Counted from the stretch's first letter, positions 36,186-47,929 are shown. The stretch: DNA of 64,000 bases from Reticulitermes speratus (GCA_021186555.1 JAJKFL010000012.1:7859394-7923393); one strand, 5' to 3'. The notes: generated by a model from the letters alone, not told the origin. Made by a program: numbers and translations.

Positions 36186-36575
36186 TGGGGGCAGCTTTGT
36201 CGTTACCTTACAGGAAAGATGCTGAATTGAGCAGCAGGCTAGAGGAATAGATTAAAATTAATTTCCCGCTTACGTAACTAACAACATAAGCCGCTCTCTG
36301 ATGTTCAGTGTTCTTCCCCGGGTCTCGTGTAGCTGTTGCACCACCTGTTTGCTGTTCGGCATGGGTCTCAAAAAGAGGAGAATCGAAGCAAGTCAAAGGA
36401 TAAGAACCTACGGCTTAGGATGAAAGGGAGCAACAAGAAACCATCAAAGCTCGCGGCGATGGAAGTCAGTCGGTTGGATATCCTTTATGATCGTTTGTCT
36501 CGCGTCTACCTCAACGCTGTGGTTATTCTGTTCGTTGGGTCTGCAACTGTTAATAAGGTGAGCAGATAGTTGTGC

Positions 36576-36860
36576 AGTGGGCCGGGATAGCTCAGTCGGT
36601 ATAGTGACTCGCTACGAGCTGGACGGTCTGGGGATCGAATCCCGGTGGGGGCGAGATTTTTCGCAGCCGTCCAGACCGGCCCTGGAGCCCACCCAGCCTC
36701 CTATACAATGGGTACCGGGTCTCTTTCCCGGGGGTAAAGCGGCCGGTGCGTGGAGTTGACCACCCACCCTCATCTAGCGCCGAGGTTAAAGAAATAGTAG
36801 AGCTATACCTCTACTCCCCCTCTGGACCTTCGTGGCCTGTTCTAGGGAGAACTTTACTTT
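36576..36860 (+). repeat. SINE family A, full length, perfect 12-bp TSD
   Basis: The best reference copy: tRNA-like head ggccgggatagctcagtcgg (box A), box B gggatcgaatccc, then the family body ending in gaactttacttt. TSD agatagttgtgc at 36564-36575 and 36861-36872. Confidence 0.95.
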
Positions 36861-36875
36861 AGATAGTTGTGCGTT

Positions 36876-37022
36876 ATTGAGAGAAAGGTAGGTAGAATGG
36901 AAGGTGAAATGAAGAATGAAGAGAGAAAGGAGGGAAAAGAAGGTAGGATAGGAAAGGGAAAGGGTAGTGAGGAAGGAAGAAAGAGGCAAAAGAGGAGAAA
37001 AAGATGAGAAGAGAAAAAACGG
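36876..37022 (+). repeat. Polypurine (GA-rich) tract
   Basis: About 145 bp nearly free of pyrimidines on the plus strand apart from scattered T, with motifs such as gaagagagaaaggagggaaa. It follows directly after the SINE A TSD. Confidence 0.8.
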
Positions 37023-37372
37023 GAATACAAGACACGGAGGAGAAAAGATGTCCATTATTCAGGAATGTGGCGCCTCGTGGCTGGGTGATTGGTGCCCGAC
37101 GTTTCGAGAAAATATGGTTGTCTCATTTTGAAACGTCGACATGTCCAATGAGGAATTGGACGCGTCGACCAATACTCAGTGATCCCGGCGACGCATCACA
37201 GCAGAACGGAGGCCTTAACTGTACAACCGCGAAAACCGTAAAGACTCGCATATAAAGAGAAACTTGAAGAGTAGCCCACAGATTGTGATGCTTATTATGC
37301 AGCTCTCTCCTTATTTCTGTTTCCTTTTGGTTCAGACATCCTCTTTATCACCATCGACTCAAACACACTCAA

Positions 37373-37664
37373 AAAAGTAAAGCAATCGTGGGCAGGTCCT
37401 TAGGGCTTCAGCAGGTTGAGGTCAGAATTTCTTGACAATCGGCACATGAAGGTGGCAAGATTGTCAGCCCTACGCACTGGCCGCCTTTACTTCCAGGAGA
37501 TACCCCTGGTACTCATTTCTGTTAAGAGACTGATTCGATCCTAGGGCCATAATGCAGTCGGAAGGATTAAGTCACTGAAAAATCCCAAATGACCTAATCG
37601 GGAATCGAACCCGCTACCTTCTGGATTGTAGCGCAGTGCCTCAACCAACTGCACCGCGTACCCT
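37373..37664 (-). repeat. SINE family C, minus orientation, 9-bp TSD
   Basis: TSD cacactcaa at 37364-37372 and 37665-37673. Same order as 16461-16773; head at the right, with box B seen as gggaatcgaacccgc. Confidence 0.9.
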
Positions 37665-37673
37665 CACACTCAA

Positions 37674-38359
37674 CTTTTCCGTAATTCTTGTACTGTCCGA
37701 CAGAATTCTTGATACGGTGACAACTGGTTATGTCTTGGTACGTTTTTTCTTAAAGCAAACCTACCAGACGGATGTATGTTTAGTACTTTGATATAAGTTA
37801 TGATTGCTTCGTTACTAGTCCTTTCCATTTTGACACGCCATTCCAATAACCTATGCCGATGATATAACTTCATTAAATGCCTGCACATCAGTAATACAAA
37901 ATGACGAAAAACCGGATGGCTGGTATCGACTTGCTTTTGATTCCGGTTGCCTTCTGTCCCTAGTGGTGGTAAACCTTTTCGTCAGTGAGCTAATCTGCCA
38001 GGTGATATTTTGAACTGCTAGGCCTCCGGTCATGAAACGAATTAACGCTAAGGTCATTGTACAGGGCGACCTCATTGGGACGTTACCGATACCGATGGGG
38101 GCAAAATTATATGGTGTTGTGTGTATGCCAACCGTCCGGAATTCAGCACGTGTGCCAAAGCTAGTTTTTCGTCTCAATGATTCACTCATTTTTTTATTAT
38201 ATTTATTTTAGGGTACTGACCCATATTTCTTAAAATCGTCAGACGTGCTTAGAAATATTCAATTTAAAACTTTGCATTGCATGTCACAAGCATTACATAT
38301 GACACCTCTGTGTCCTGTTTCAGCGATAACGAACCTTATCGCATCCTCGTGAAGCTTCA
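37674..38359. other. No recognised feature
   Basis: Open frames occur on the minus strand (for example 37851-38189), but I recognise no family and see no splice support. Confidence 0.35.
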
Positions 38360-38646
38360 TTCATTCTGCAGTCTGTCTTACGACAGGTCCGTAGCCTCTT
38401 CCAAAGCGTGTTCTCAACAGAGATGCGATCTAGTGCTTCCTCTTTCAATTTCCAGTATCCTGTCTCTTCCTTAAGTTCATCCAGTAGCTGCTTACGTCTT
38501 TATCCTCGTCTTCCCGTCACTTATATCCTTCCCCCTATCTTTCCTTTAGTAACGTGTTTTAGAAGGCAGTTCCGTCGTAAGATGTGACCAATCGAGTTAG
38601 CCTTCCTCCTATATATTGTACGTAGGATATGGACTCAACGAGATGT
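38360..38646 (-). repeat. LINE L2t 3' end, minus orientation
   Basis: The minus strand corresponds to the end of the reverse-transcriptase protein seen at 40571-40796 and 48508-48835 (KHVIEGKLEGRIE, ATGRRGRRRK-like and ALDR segments), broken by small indels. Second LINE family of the window. Confidence 0.65.
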
Positions 38647-38689
38647 GTGCCTTGATGTTATACATCCCCTTACGTTATGTAGTCAAAGA

Positions 38690-38895
38690 AACCAATAAGT
38701 ATCCGTCAAACGCAGCACTTGTTTATTGCAGCTACATGTTTCGACTCGTAGCCGTCGTCAGGCTGTACAAGCTTGTATAATAATGTTACACACATAGTTG
38801 TGCATTTTATCTTTATACAGTCTTAACCTGAGGATGGCTTATACGAGCCGAAACTTGCACCCGCGTTAGGTTTTTAATAAACAAAGGACGTTTCT
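38690..38895. repeat. Inverted repeat with hammerhead-like cores in both arms
   Basis: Left arm: CTGACGA...GAAAC on the minus strand (38761-38738). Right arm: CTGAGGA, T, GGCTT, loop ATAC, GAGCC, GAAAC on the plus strand (38828-38854). Outer parts such as cttgtttattgcagctacat pair across the element. Confidence 0.75.
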
Positions 38896-39399
38896 GACGT
38901 ACATTTCTTTGAGATGTCTCCTGTTACGTAAATTGGGTAGTTCAGCTCTTGACTTGCATGTGGTTGTTCTCAGCACGCCATTAGCCGCTCTCCATTCGTT
39001 CCAGAAACGGCTTTGTAAATACGATCTCATTTGGAATTACATTTACTTAATGGACTTTGTTCGTCGTCTCGTGTTAATAAATACGATTGAAGGGCGTATT
39101 GTATTAACATGACAAGCCACACCATATCAGCTGTAAAGGAGAACTTTATTTGGTGTTCATTACATTCTATAAATCATATTATTCTATGAAATAACACGAA
39201 CATTATGTGTAATGTTGTTCATAAATCGTGTATTTTACAGAAACAAATTTATACGGCTGGGGTAGGAATCCTTCGCTATTCTACAGTTTGCTGATTAAAA
39301 CCCCCCATCTCTGAATGAGACCGAATTATCATAACTGGACATAAGTTTGAGCATGTGCTTGTCCAGTTCGTAAACCCGTTTTTGGTGACGGTAAGATAA

Positions 39400-39680
39400 A
39401 GGTAAAGGTCTCCCTAGAACAGGCCATGAAGGCCCAGAGGGGGAGTAGAGGTATAGCTCTACTCTTTCTTTAACCCTGGCACTAGATGGGGGTGGGTGGT
39501 CAACTCCACGCCCCGGCCGCTTTACCCCCGAGAAATAGACCCGGTACTCACTGTATAGGAGGCTGGGTGGGTCCAAGGGCCGGTCTGGATGGCTGCGAAA
39601 AATCTCGCCGCCACCGGAATTCGATTCCCGGACCGTCCAGCCCGTAGCGAGTCGCTATACCGACTGAGCTATCCCGGCCC
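39400..39680 (-). repeat. SINE family A, minus orientation
   Basis: Nearly full length and little decayed: aaggcccagagggggagtag at the left, ctgagctatcccggcccac at the right, box B as gattcccgg. No clear TSD was resolved. Confidence 0.88.
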
Positions 39681-40570
39681 ACTTCGGCCAAACGGGTAGA
39701 AGCGATTATTATGTACAATAACAAATGAATTATCTGTAGTGTCTAAGACCACACTATGTTAACATGCAGGGGGCTTGGAGGTGAGGCTCAACATAGCTTT
39801 TGATCATCGGATGTAGATGACAGTGGCTGGTCGTCACACTCCTATCGCTTAACTCCGAGAAATGGGCCGGTAGCTACCGAACTGGAGGCACGGTGGGAAA
39901 CGGGGTCGTCCTGGACTTTGTGGCCGCTTTACCCTGTCGGAAATGCAGCATGCACTCAGTGTACATAAAATTAAGTACCGCCCAAGCAGAAATACAATTT
40001 CTGAGTAAGCATATGGTAACGCAACCGGTTGGATATCCCCCCCCCTTTCCAAACCCCTCCGCCAGCCACATTTATTTCCAGCGCCCCCTGTCTCACAGAT
40101 CCTTGCTCTATTTATGGTGGGTCTATATGAGTTATTTTTGTGGATAAATCCGTACGGGGGTAGTTCGTAGGGCTCTAACTCATATTCCCCTCACCGAGCA
40201 AGTTTGTGCTATACAGTGACGCTGTATACGTAGGCCGAATAAATCTACCGCTTCACAGAACATGATAGCTGAACAGACGTATATAGAAACTCTGAGAAAG
40301 TTTGGTCCCCCGTATAATGCGTTTAAATTGTGTTACCTCTAGGGGAGACCAGAGACAATGTGGTAAACGTAGTGGCTGTGCCCCCGGTCTGTTTGCAAAC
40401 AACAACGCTCCCTTTTCGAGTAAAGACTTCTGTACACGCTTTGTGAGATCCAAACTGTCATTGACAATAAAATTCCTCTAGATGTTTGTGACGATGAACT
40501 TTTTACGACTTCCGTTAGCCCAGTTTTTGTTTCTGGCTATACCGCTTTTAATCTTGGTAGGGAAATAAAA
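39681..40570. other. No recognised gene
   Basis: Includes a C-run near 40038-40047 and phrases reminiscent of decayed SINEs. No exon was recognised. Confidence 0.4.
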
Positions 40571-41112
40571 AAAGGGCTAACAGGATTGGTCACATCTTGC
40601 GTAGAAAGTGCCTTTTTAAAACACGTGATTGAAGGAAAGTTAGAGGGAAGGATAGAAATGACGGGAAGACGAGGAAGAAGGCGTAAGCAGCTACTGGATG
40701 ACCTTAAGGAAAAGAGAAGATACTGGAAATTGAAAGAGGAAGCACTAGATCGCACCCCGTGGAGAACTCGCTTTGGAAGAGGCTACGGACCTGTCGGTGG
40801 GCCGGGATAACGTAGTCGATATAGCGACTCGCTACGGGCTGGACGGTCCGGGGATCGAATCCCGGTGGGGGCGAGATTTTGCGTATCCGTTCAGACCGGC
40901 CCTGGGACCCACTCAGCCTCCTATACAATGGGTACCGGGTCTCTTTCCGGGGGATAAAGCGGTCGGGGCGTGGAGTTCACCCACCCTTATCTAGTGCCAG
41001 GGTTAAAGAAAGAGTAGAGCTATACCTCTACTCCCCCTCTGGGCCTTCATGGCCCGTTCTAGGGAGAACTTTACCTTTACCTTTATGGACCTGTCGTAAG
41101 ACAGACTATAGA
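40571..41112 (+). repeat. LINE L2t 3' end, interrupted by a SINE
   Basis: The plus-strand frame reads FLKHVIEGKLEGRIEMTGRR and GRRRKQLLDDLKEKRRYWKL up to GRGYGPV, the typical C-terminus of this LINE protein. It is split at 40797-41086 by SINE A and continues for a few bases afterwards (gacctgtcgtaagacagac). Confidence 0.8.
40797..41086 (+). repeat. SINE family A inserted in LINE L2t
   Basis: TSD ggacctgtcg at 40787-40796 and 41087-41096. Head ggtgggccgggataacgtag, box B gggatcgaatccc. The host sequence rejoins cleanly when the SINE and one TSD copy are removed. Confidence 0.93.
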
Positions 41113-41134
41113 ATGAAAGGATTACTTGTTCATG

Positions 41135-41325
41135 GTAGCCGTGGTGGTGCAGTCAGTAGAGTGGCTAGGCTACGGACTGGACGTCCGAGGAATCGTCCGA
41201 TTCCCGACAGGGGCGAGAAATTTACCTTTTTTCCAAAGCGTCCAGACCGGCTCTGGGACCTACACAGCTCCTTATCTAGTGGGTACCAGGAGCTCTTTCG
41301 GCGGGTGTAAAGTGTACTGAGTGCG
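41135..41325 (+). repeat. SINE family A-related, partial
   Basis: Head tagccgtggtggtgcagtca, box-B-like gtccgattcccg, then ccagaccggctctgggacct. Truncated at the point where the next LINE fragment begins. Confidence 0.65.
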
Positions 41326-41422
41326 GCGGGAACATGGTTATGAGGATGGGATATTTGTACCAAGACAGGAGGTGACAGCAGGCTGGAGAAAACGGCGTAA
41401 TGAGGAGCTTCATGGTTTGTAT

Positions 41423-41995
41423 TTCTGTTTTTTTTTTTTTCCAATGGCTCGACAGCCCTATATGGGCCTAGGCCGCCTCATTGTTCGAGGCTTCCCGATC
41501 ACACTTTTAGACACACCACACTCGGTAGGACTGCTCTGGACGAGTGACCAGCCCGTCGCAGAGACCTCTACCTGACAACACACAACACTCACAAGAGACA
41601 GACATCCATGCCCTAGGCGGGATTTTTTTTTTTTGCCTGTCCGGGGTTTTTTCCCCTTTTCCAAGTGTATATTTTTACTGCAAGAACAGCTACACTCTGC
41701 TACAGTAATTGAACCACTGAACTAGTGAGGGCCACATCAGCAGATTGTATTATTATTATTATTATTATTATTATTTACTGCAATTGGGTTTTCACCCGGT
41801 GGCAGTAGTCCTTTGATCCATTTTTTTGTACTGTTTAAACCCTTTCGTCCTTCATATCACTTTACGTTCCATATTACCGTCCTTACATCAAACACAACAC
41901 AAACATCCATGCCCCTGGCGGGATTCGAACCCACAATCCCAGCAAGCGAGCGGCCGTAGACCCACGCCTTAGACCGCGCGGCCACTGGGATCGGC
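41423..41995 (-). repeat. SINE family B, minus orientation, itself interrupted
   Basis: TSD tcatggtttgtat at 41410-41422 and 41996-42008. The usual ~265 bp of family B is lengthened by an internal insertion (41625-41902). Confidence 0.9.
41625..41902 (-). repeat. Element F inserted inside SINE B
   Basis: Flanked by a 23-bp duplication with one mismatch (41602-41624 and 41903-41925) consisting of SINE B sequence. Starts with a T-run and holds an ATT microsatellite (41747-41774), then tttactgcaattgggttttc and cggtggcagtagtcctt. A second fragment of this family is at 56208-56290. Confidence 0.8.
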
Positions 41996-42260
41996 TCATG
42001 GTTTGTATCCTTCACCAAAATTGCGCTAATCGTATCAAAGACGATGAGATGATAGGGGTACGTACCGTGCGTAGGAGATATCAGAAATGCATGGAGAATT
42101 TTGATTCGAATATTTGAAGGGAAGAGGAGCTCTTGGAAGACCTGAGCATAAATGAGAGGATCATATTGAAGTAGGTCTTAAAGAAAGGAAGGAAGGTGTG
42201 GATGGATTCGCGTGGTTCAGGACAGAGACTAATGGCGGGTTCCTGCACAGTCGTAAATTG

Positions 42261-43197
42261 GGGGGTGCAAAGGGGCAAATGCCCCGGCAATATTTTGTAC
42301 CTAAGATTTTTTTTTTTTTTGGCTGCAGAGTTTAAGAGGGGCAAATAAAAAATGGAAATATTTTCTAAACGATTCTTTAGGTGGTGTAAAGACAGAAGAA
42401 AACCGAAAGCCTTAATTTTACGGGGCTCAGAACAGACGGCGTGGTCGATTTTACCTCCCTTCCCCCCCACCCCAAATGTTATTAGCCAAGTCACGCTTAT
42501 GGGTTTCTGAAACCGCAGGGAATGACTACATGAGCGATTATTAAGCTTATTAGGGAGAACGCTGCTCCACGTGGTCACGTGTTAAATATGGCCAGCTTTC
42601 CCCGGCCATGTACTTTCTTTGTTGTGAACTACGGGGCACCGTTACTCGGATCGACCGAGCGAGTAGCAGGGGTCAAATCCACGGGGTGGCATCGTCCAAG
42701 GACACCCAGCAATCGGTCTGCTTGGACCACGCGACAGAGACGTCTGGTCTCCGCGGAACAAAGACTGCGCGTTTATCCGTGTCCTGCCCTCGAATCCTTG
42801 TTCCTGTGAACGTAGAACTAACAAATGCACCTCTGTAATGTTACTGTTGTCCTGCGTTCTAACCCTGCCTTTTACACAAGCCTACATTCAGAACACTGTA
42901 AGTCGAGCATTTGTGTCTGGTATGGAATTGTGAAATAGTAGTTGCTTAAGTTTTGTGGTCTTTAAGTGGTGAAATGGATGGGTTGAAGATCTGGGATTCG
43001 GTTTCCGAAAAAGGGAGTGACTTTTTCTGCGCGTCAGTTCATCCACACCGACTCTACAGCCCACATCGTATCGACTGGATATCGGAGATTCTTTCACTGG
43101 GGCCATAATGTCCGGAGCTTGAAGCTACCCATTTACCTCCGTCCAGTGCCGATGTTCTGCATATACATCAGGCGTAAAACTTGGTCTCTTACATTGG
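42261..43197. other. No recognised gene
   Basis: A long minus-strand open frame (42081-42578) overlaps the LINE tail and has no family match. Possible repeat debris; CpG-rich around 42640-42790. Confidence 0.4.
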
Positions 43198-43560
43198 GTG
43201 AAGGTATTTGGGAATAGGGCGCCGAGGAAGACGTTTGCGGCTCAGAGGGACGAGGTAACAGGGACGTGGAGAAGACTACATAACGAGGAGCTTTATGATC
43301 TGTACTGCTCACCAAATATTATTCGGGTGATCAAATCAAGAAGAATGAGGTGGGCGGGGCATGTAGCACGTATGGGTGAGGGGAGAGGTGCATACAGGAT
43401 TTTGGTGGGGAGACCTGAGGGAAGGAGACAACTTGGAAGACCTGGGCATAGCTGGGATGATAATATTAAAATGAGTCTTAAAGAAGTAGGAAGAGGTCTT
43501 GGACTGGATTGATCTGGATCAGGATAGGGGACTAGTGGCGGGCTTTTGTGAACACGGTAA
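43198..43560 (+). pseudogene. LINE L1t reverse-transcriptase C-terminal tail
   Basis: 104-codon open frame with the characteristic end of this LINE protein: [67 protein letters not shown]. Only the C-terminus is present, so it is a 5'-truncated dead insertion. It serves as the reference for the other L1t fragments. Confidence 0.85.
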
Positions 43561-43733
43561 TGAAGCTTCGGGTTGTATAAAAATGCTGTGAATTTCTTTA
43601 CTGGCTAAGGAACTGTTAGATTTTTAAGAAGGGCTGCTCCATGGAGTTAATATCGGTGTTACGCGTGCCTGAAGCTGTACTTTCTCTCCCATTCTTTTTC
43701 ATTGAGTGATGCTTGACAGGCAGTTTTACTGTT

Positions 43734-44470
43734 GGTTGGATAATAACCGTCAGTTACAGCTCTTTTTGTATATTGGATAGCTTAATGCAACATTTTTCCG
43801 CTTAACACTAAGTCATCGTCAGGTGAATAAGACATTTCCTAAGCAACGCCAGTAATAATATGCTTAGACTATCACCAAGGATATTTTCAGCTCCTGTATA
43901 CATTTACGTAAGTACTAACACATACGGATCTCAAAAACAACATTTTCGTACACACATAGTTTATTGCAATCTATCCTGCTCACAATTGTATTTCTGTTTA
44001 CAGTTACACAATTTCACGAAGAACTGGGGTTAGAATATAAGGAAAACAAGGAGTGATGACATATTAAACATTCTTCAGTCAAGAAAATACATTTTAAGGA
44101 ATGTGTACATAAAATGACCTCCTTCCACCAAGGCCGAATATCTACAAGAAAACCCCCACTCACATCCGGAAATACTATTATACTATTTTAATCGTAATCA
44201 TTTTAATGTCATTTTAAATTTCTTATTTTATCGCATTTATTGCAGTTAATATAATTTTTTACTACTAGTTTCGTCTTATATAGGCCTATTCATGATATTT
44301 TTGTGAAGTCAGGATCCCAACCATATACATGAATGGTGTGAAATAGTATTATGCGACTTACATAATTTCTTTTGTATCTTATTTGCCTGATGATGGCTTC
44401 ATGTTAAGCCGAAACGTGTTGTATTAAACTATCCAATGGATAAAAAGAGTTTTGATTGACGGATATTATC
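43734..44470. repeat. Inverted-repeat element, about 100-bp arms, with hammerhead-like core
   Basis: Left arm 43734-43835 is mirrored at 44370-44470 (aactatccaatggataaaaa pairs with the left ttttgtatattggatag). Right arm: CTGATGA, T, GGCTT...AAGCC, GAAAC, gtgtt at 44387-44420. The left-arm version is degraded. The middle 500 bp are AT-rich and unrecognised. Confidence 0.75.
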
Positions 44471-44519
44471 CATCTGTGTGTCTTCATCACAACGGGATGT
44501 TCCATATAAAACCACTTTT

Positions 44520-44777
44520 TTTTTTTCAATGGCTCCACAGCCCCTTGGGGGCCTAGGCCGCCTCATTTTTCGAGGCTTCACGATCACACTTTTTAGACAC
44601 ACCACACTCGGTAGGACTCCTCTAGACGAGGGACCAGCTCGTCGCAGAGACCTCTACCTGACAACACACGACATTCACAAGAGACAGACATCCATGCCCC
44701 GGCGGGATTCGAACCCACAATCCCAATAAGCGAGCGACCGCAGACGCACGCCTTAGACCGCACGGCCACTGGGATGG
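44520..44777 (-). repeat. SINE family B, minus orientation, 12-bp TSD
   Basis: TSD aaaaccactttt on both sides (left about 44507-44518, right 44779-44791). T-run at the left, box B as gggattcgaaccc at the right. Confidence 0.88.
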
Positions 44778-45191
44778 GCAAAACCACTTTTACCCTACAA
44801 AATATAACGTCGTGATAATGTAACAACCGTATGTGTGGAAGGGTCATGTTTTATCGCAGTCTTCCTTGGCAACATCTGCGATATCAGATACTTCTTTGTT
44901 TTTTTTATGTAAAGGAATTTTATAGAATTAGTTGCATGGAATTGGGTTCAGGAAAGAAGGCAAACGTAATGAGGATATGGCGTTTGAATTCTCACTGTGA
45001 TCAGTATTAAAGTTTTGGGCATTTGGGTTGTGTAAAGGTCCCGGTAACCGTCTGTCACGCTGCGCTGTGTCACAACTCAGAAGTTTGTAGTCTTAACATA
45101 ATGAGCTTCATAGTTTTCGTTTTTGACCTAATATTGTTAGGGCAATTAAATGAAGAAGGTCTGAACTGAAGCCAAACGTGACAGGTGGTGT
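44778..45191. other. Unique-looking flank before the 103-bp array
   Basis: No gene or repeat recognised. Confidence 0.4.
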
Positions 45192-46938
45192 AAGGGTCCA
45201 CAAAGTTTCTAAAACTGTAGGATCCATCTCCAAATTCTGGGCTCCGGAAGGGTGACCTACAATTCTGGACTGAACTGTGAACCTCACTGTTATCAAGGGT
45301 CCACAAAGTTTCTAAAACTCTAGGATCCATCTCCAAATTCTGGGCTCCGGAAGGGTGACCTACAATTCTGGACAACTGTGAACCTCACTGCTATCAAGGG
45401 TCCACAAAGTTTCTAAAACTCTAGGAGCCGTCTCCAAATTCTGGGCTGCCGAAGGGTGACCTACAATTCTGGACTGAACTGTGAACCTCACTGTTATCAA
45501 GGGTCCACAAAGTTTCTAAAACTCTAGGATCCATCTCCAAATTCTGGGCTCCGGAAGGGTGACCTACAATTCTGGACAACTGTGAACCTCACTGCTATCA
45601 AGGGTACACAAAGTTTCTAAAACTCTAGGAGCCGTCTCCAAATTCTGGGCTGCCGAAGGGTGACCTACAATTCTGGACTGAACTGTGAACCTCACTGTTA
45701 TCAAGGGTCCACAAAGTTTCTAAAACTCTAGGATCCATCTCCAAATTCTGGGCTCCGGAATGGTGACCTACAATTCTGGACTGAACTGTGAACCTCACTG
45801 TTATCAAGGGTCCACAAAGTTTCTAAAACTCTAGGATCCATCTCCAAATTCTGGGCTCCGGAAGGGTGACCTACAATTCTGGACTGAACTGTGAACCTCA
45901 CTGTTATCAAGGGTCCACAAAGTTTCTAAAACTCTAGGAGCCGTCTCCAAATTCTGGGCTGCGGAAGGGTGACCTACAATTCTGGACTGAACTGTGAACC
46001 TCACTGTTATCAAGGGTCCACAAAGTTTCTAAAACTCTAGGATCCATCTCCAAATTCTGGGCTCCGGAAGGGTGACCTACAATTCTGGACTGAACTGTGA
46101 ACCTCACTGTTATCAAGGGTCCACAAAGTTTCTAAAACTCTAGGATCCATCTCCAAATTCTGGGCTCCGGAAGGGTGACCTACAATTCTGGACTGAACTG
46201 TGAACCTCACTGTTATCAAGGGTCCACAAAGTTTCTAAAACTCTAGGAGCCGTCTCCAAATTCTGGGCTGCGGAAGGGTGACCTACAATTCTGGACTGAA
46301 CTGTGAACCTCACTGTTATCAAGGGTCCACAAAGTTTCTAAAACTCTAGGATCCATCTCCAAATTCTGGGCTCCGGAAGGGTGACCTACAATTCTGGACT
46401 GAACTGTGAACCTCACTGTTATCAAGGGTCCACAAAGTTTCTAAAACTCTAGGAGCCGTCTCCAAATTCTGGGCTGCGGAAGGGTGACCTACAATTCTGG
46501 ACTGAACTGTGAACCTCACTGTTATCAAGGGTCCACAAAGTTTCTAAAACTCTAGGATCCATCTCCAAATTCTGGGCTCCGGAAGGGTGACCTACAATTC
46601 TGGACTGAACTGTGAACCTCACTGTTATCAAGGGTCCACAAAGTTTCTAAAACTCTAGGATCCATCTCCAAATTCTGGGCTCCGGAAGGGTGACCTACAA
46701 TTCTGGACTGAACTGTGAACCTCACTGTTATCAAGGGTCCACAAAGTTTCTAAAACTCTAGGATCCATCTCCAAATTCTGGGCTCCGGAAGGGTGACCTA
46801 CAATTCTGGACTGAACTGTGAACCTCACTGTTATCAAGGGTCCACAAAGTTTCTAAAACTCTAGGAGCCATCTCCAAATTCTGGGCTCCGGAAGGGTGAC
46901 CTACAATTCTGGACTGAACTGTGAACCTCACTGTTATC
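45192..46938 (+). repeat. 103-bp minisatellite, 17 units, two alternating variants
   Basis: The length is exactly 17 x 103 minus 4; two units (the 2nd and 4th) lack 2 bp in ctggactgaactgtg. Variant A has ggatccatctcc with gggctccgg; variant B has ggagccgtctcc with gggctgccg or gggctgcgg; the last unit is a hybrid. The 2nd-3rd and 4th-5th units form a duplicated pair. The unit resembles, over about 80 bp, the right end of MITE family G (see findings). Confidence 0.95.
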
Positions 46939-47929
46939 TGGCGCTTTCTGCCCTGTGCATTCAAACTGCTATACATTCTGGTATGTAAAGAAAAAGACTT
47001 CCGTAATTACGTTGAATATATTACGCGCTACTTAACAAAATTTAGTCAGCCGGGCGACCAGGCTCCACGTGTTTGTGCACGTCTGGTGTAAGGGCTGGCT
47101 TTCTTGTTCGTGAAGTTCGGGTGTTTTGGCGTCGGCTCTGAGACTGGTACTGCCGACTAAGGCTGCTTGCACATCAAATCGAGTTCAGCCTAGTCGAATC
47201 GAATCGAATGGGACACTGAAAATGCTCCATCAGCTTCTCTCACCTCACGCGGTGTGACAGTGTTGGCGAGGAACTGTGTGCAAGACAAATGAACCTGCTG
47301 GTACAGCATCTGAGTCAAAGCTCGACTCGACTGGACTCGATTCGGGTAGCATACCGATACTGGCAGACCAGTGTTTCGTGGTGTTTCCTAGTGTCAGCCG
47401 TGAAAATTTTGGGATATTTAATTCAATCTGGCTCCGTCCGCCTTGCCGTTCAGCGCCGTATAGAATATGTGGTTGATGAACGTTAAATTAAAGAAAGGAA
47501 ATTAGGATTTGTGAAGTGAGGTGAAAGCAGGACATGGAAGCTTATTGATCGCTGGTGGATAGTTGGTCTGCGTTCTGGTCTTGGGCCAGAGTTCATCTAC
47601 CTGCTTTTTTCTTCTTTTTTGTATGTGTTCCCCGTCAAGGTGTGACGTCGACATAGTCTACCTGTCGTATTTCTCGGGCTACGGAAAGCAGGTTTTCTAG
47701 GAAAGTGGAGACCGTGTACCCGTTGCATGGTACGTGTATTAAGCATTGAATTGACCTTCGCCGGGATTTGAGAATAGAAGTGTAATAAAGGGGAAGGCTA
47801 GACTTCATGGCCATGGTAGGTGTTTGTTCTGTGGTATCAGATCGCTGGTCTTTGTGTCTTCGTGTCAGATTGTGAGTCTTTGTATGAGGCAGAAGAAAAA
47901 GAGACCGTCGATCACAGCTGTAGGTATTT
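46939..47929. other. No recognised gene
   Basis: Near 47190-47350 there are imperfect TCGA-rich inverted phrases (gtcgaatcgaatcgaatgg and ctcgactcgactggactcga), which suggest an old MITE without a defined boundary. Confidence 0.4.

Larger units (their letters stand above)
41330..42260 (+). repeat. LINE L1t tail, interrupted by a SINE
   Basis: Outside the insertion the sequence follows the L1t tail: gcaggctggagaaaacggcg, aatgaggagcttcatggttt, then aatttgaagg-like and tggaagacctgagcat blocks. The SINE B at 41423-41995 splits it. Confidence 0.75.

Noticed and set aside
38640..38917. 7-bp gagatgt repeats around the 38.7-kb inverted repeat
   Set aside because: Too short and imperfectly placed relative to the arms to count as a TSD.
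42081..42578. 165-residue minus-strand open frame
   Set aside because: Overlaps the LINE tail and low-complexity T/A runs; no recognisable domain.
45192..46938. CRISPR array
   Set aside because: Units are contiguous tandem copies without unique spacers, and the DNA is eukaryotic.
45070..46976. A ladder of identical ~60-residue minus-strand open frames every 103 bp
   Set aside because: They are by-products of the minisatellite. The unit is not a multiple of three and no start, splice or family evidence supports a protein.
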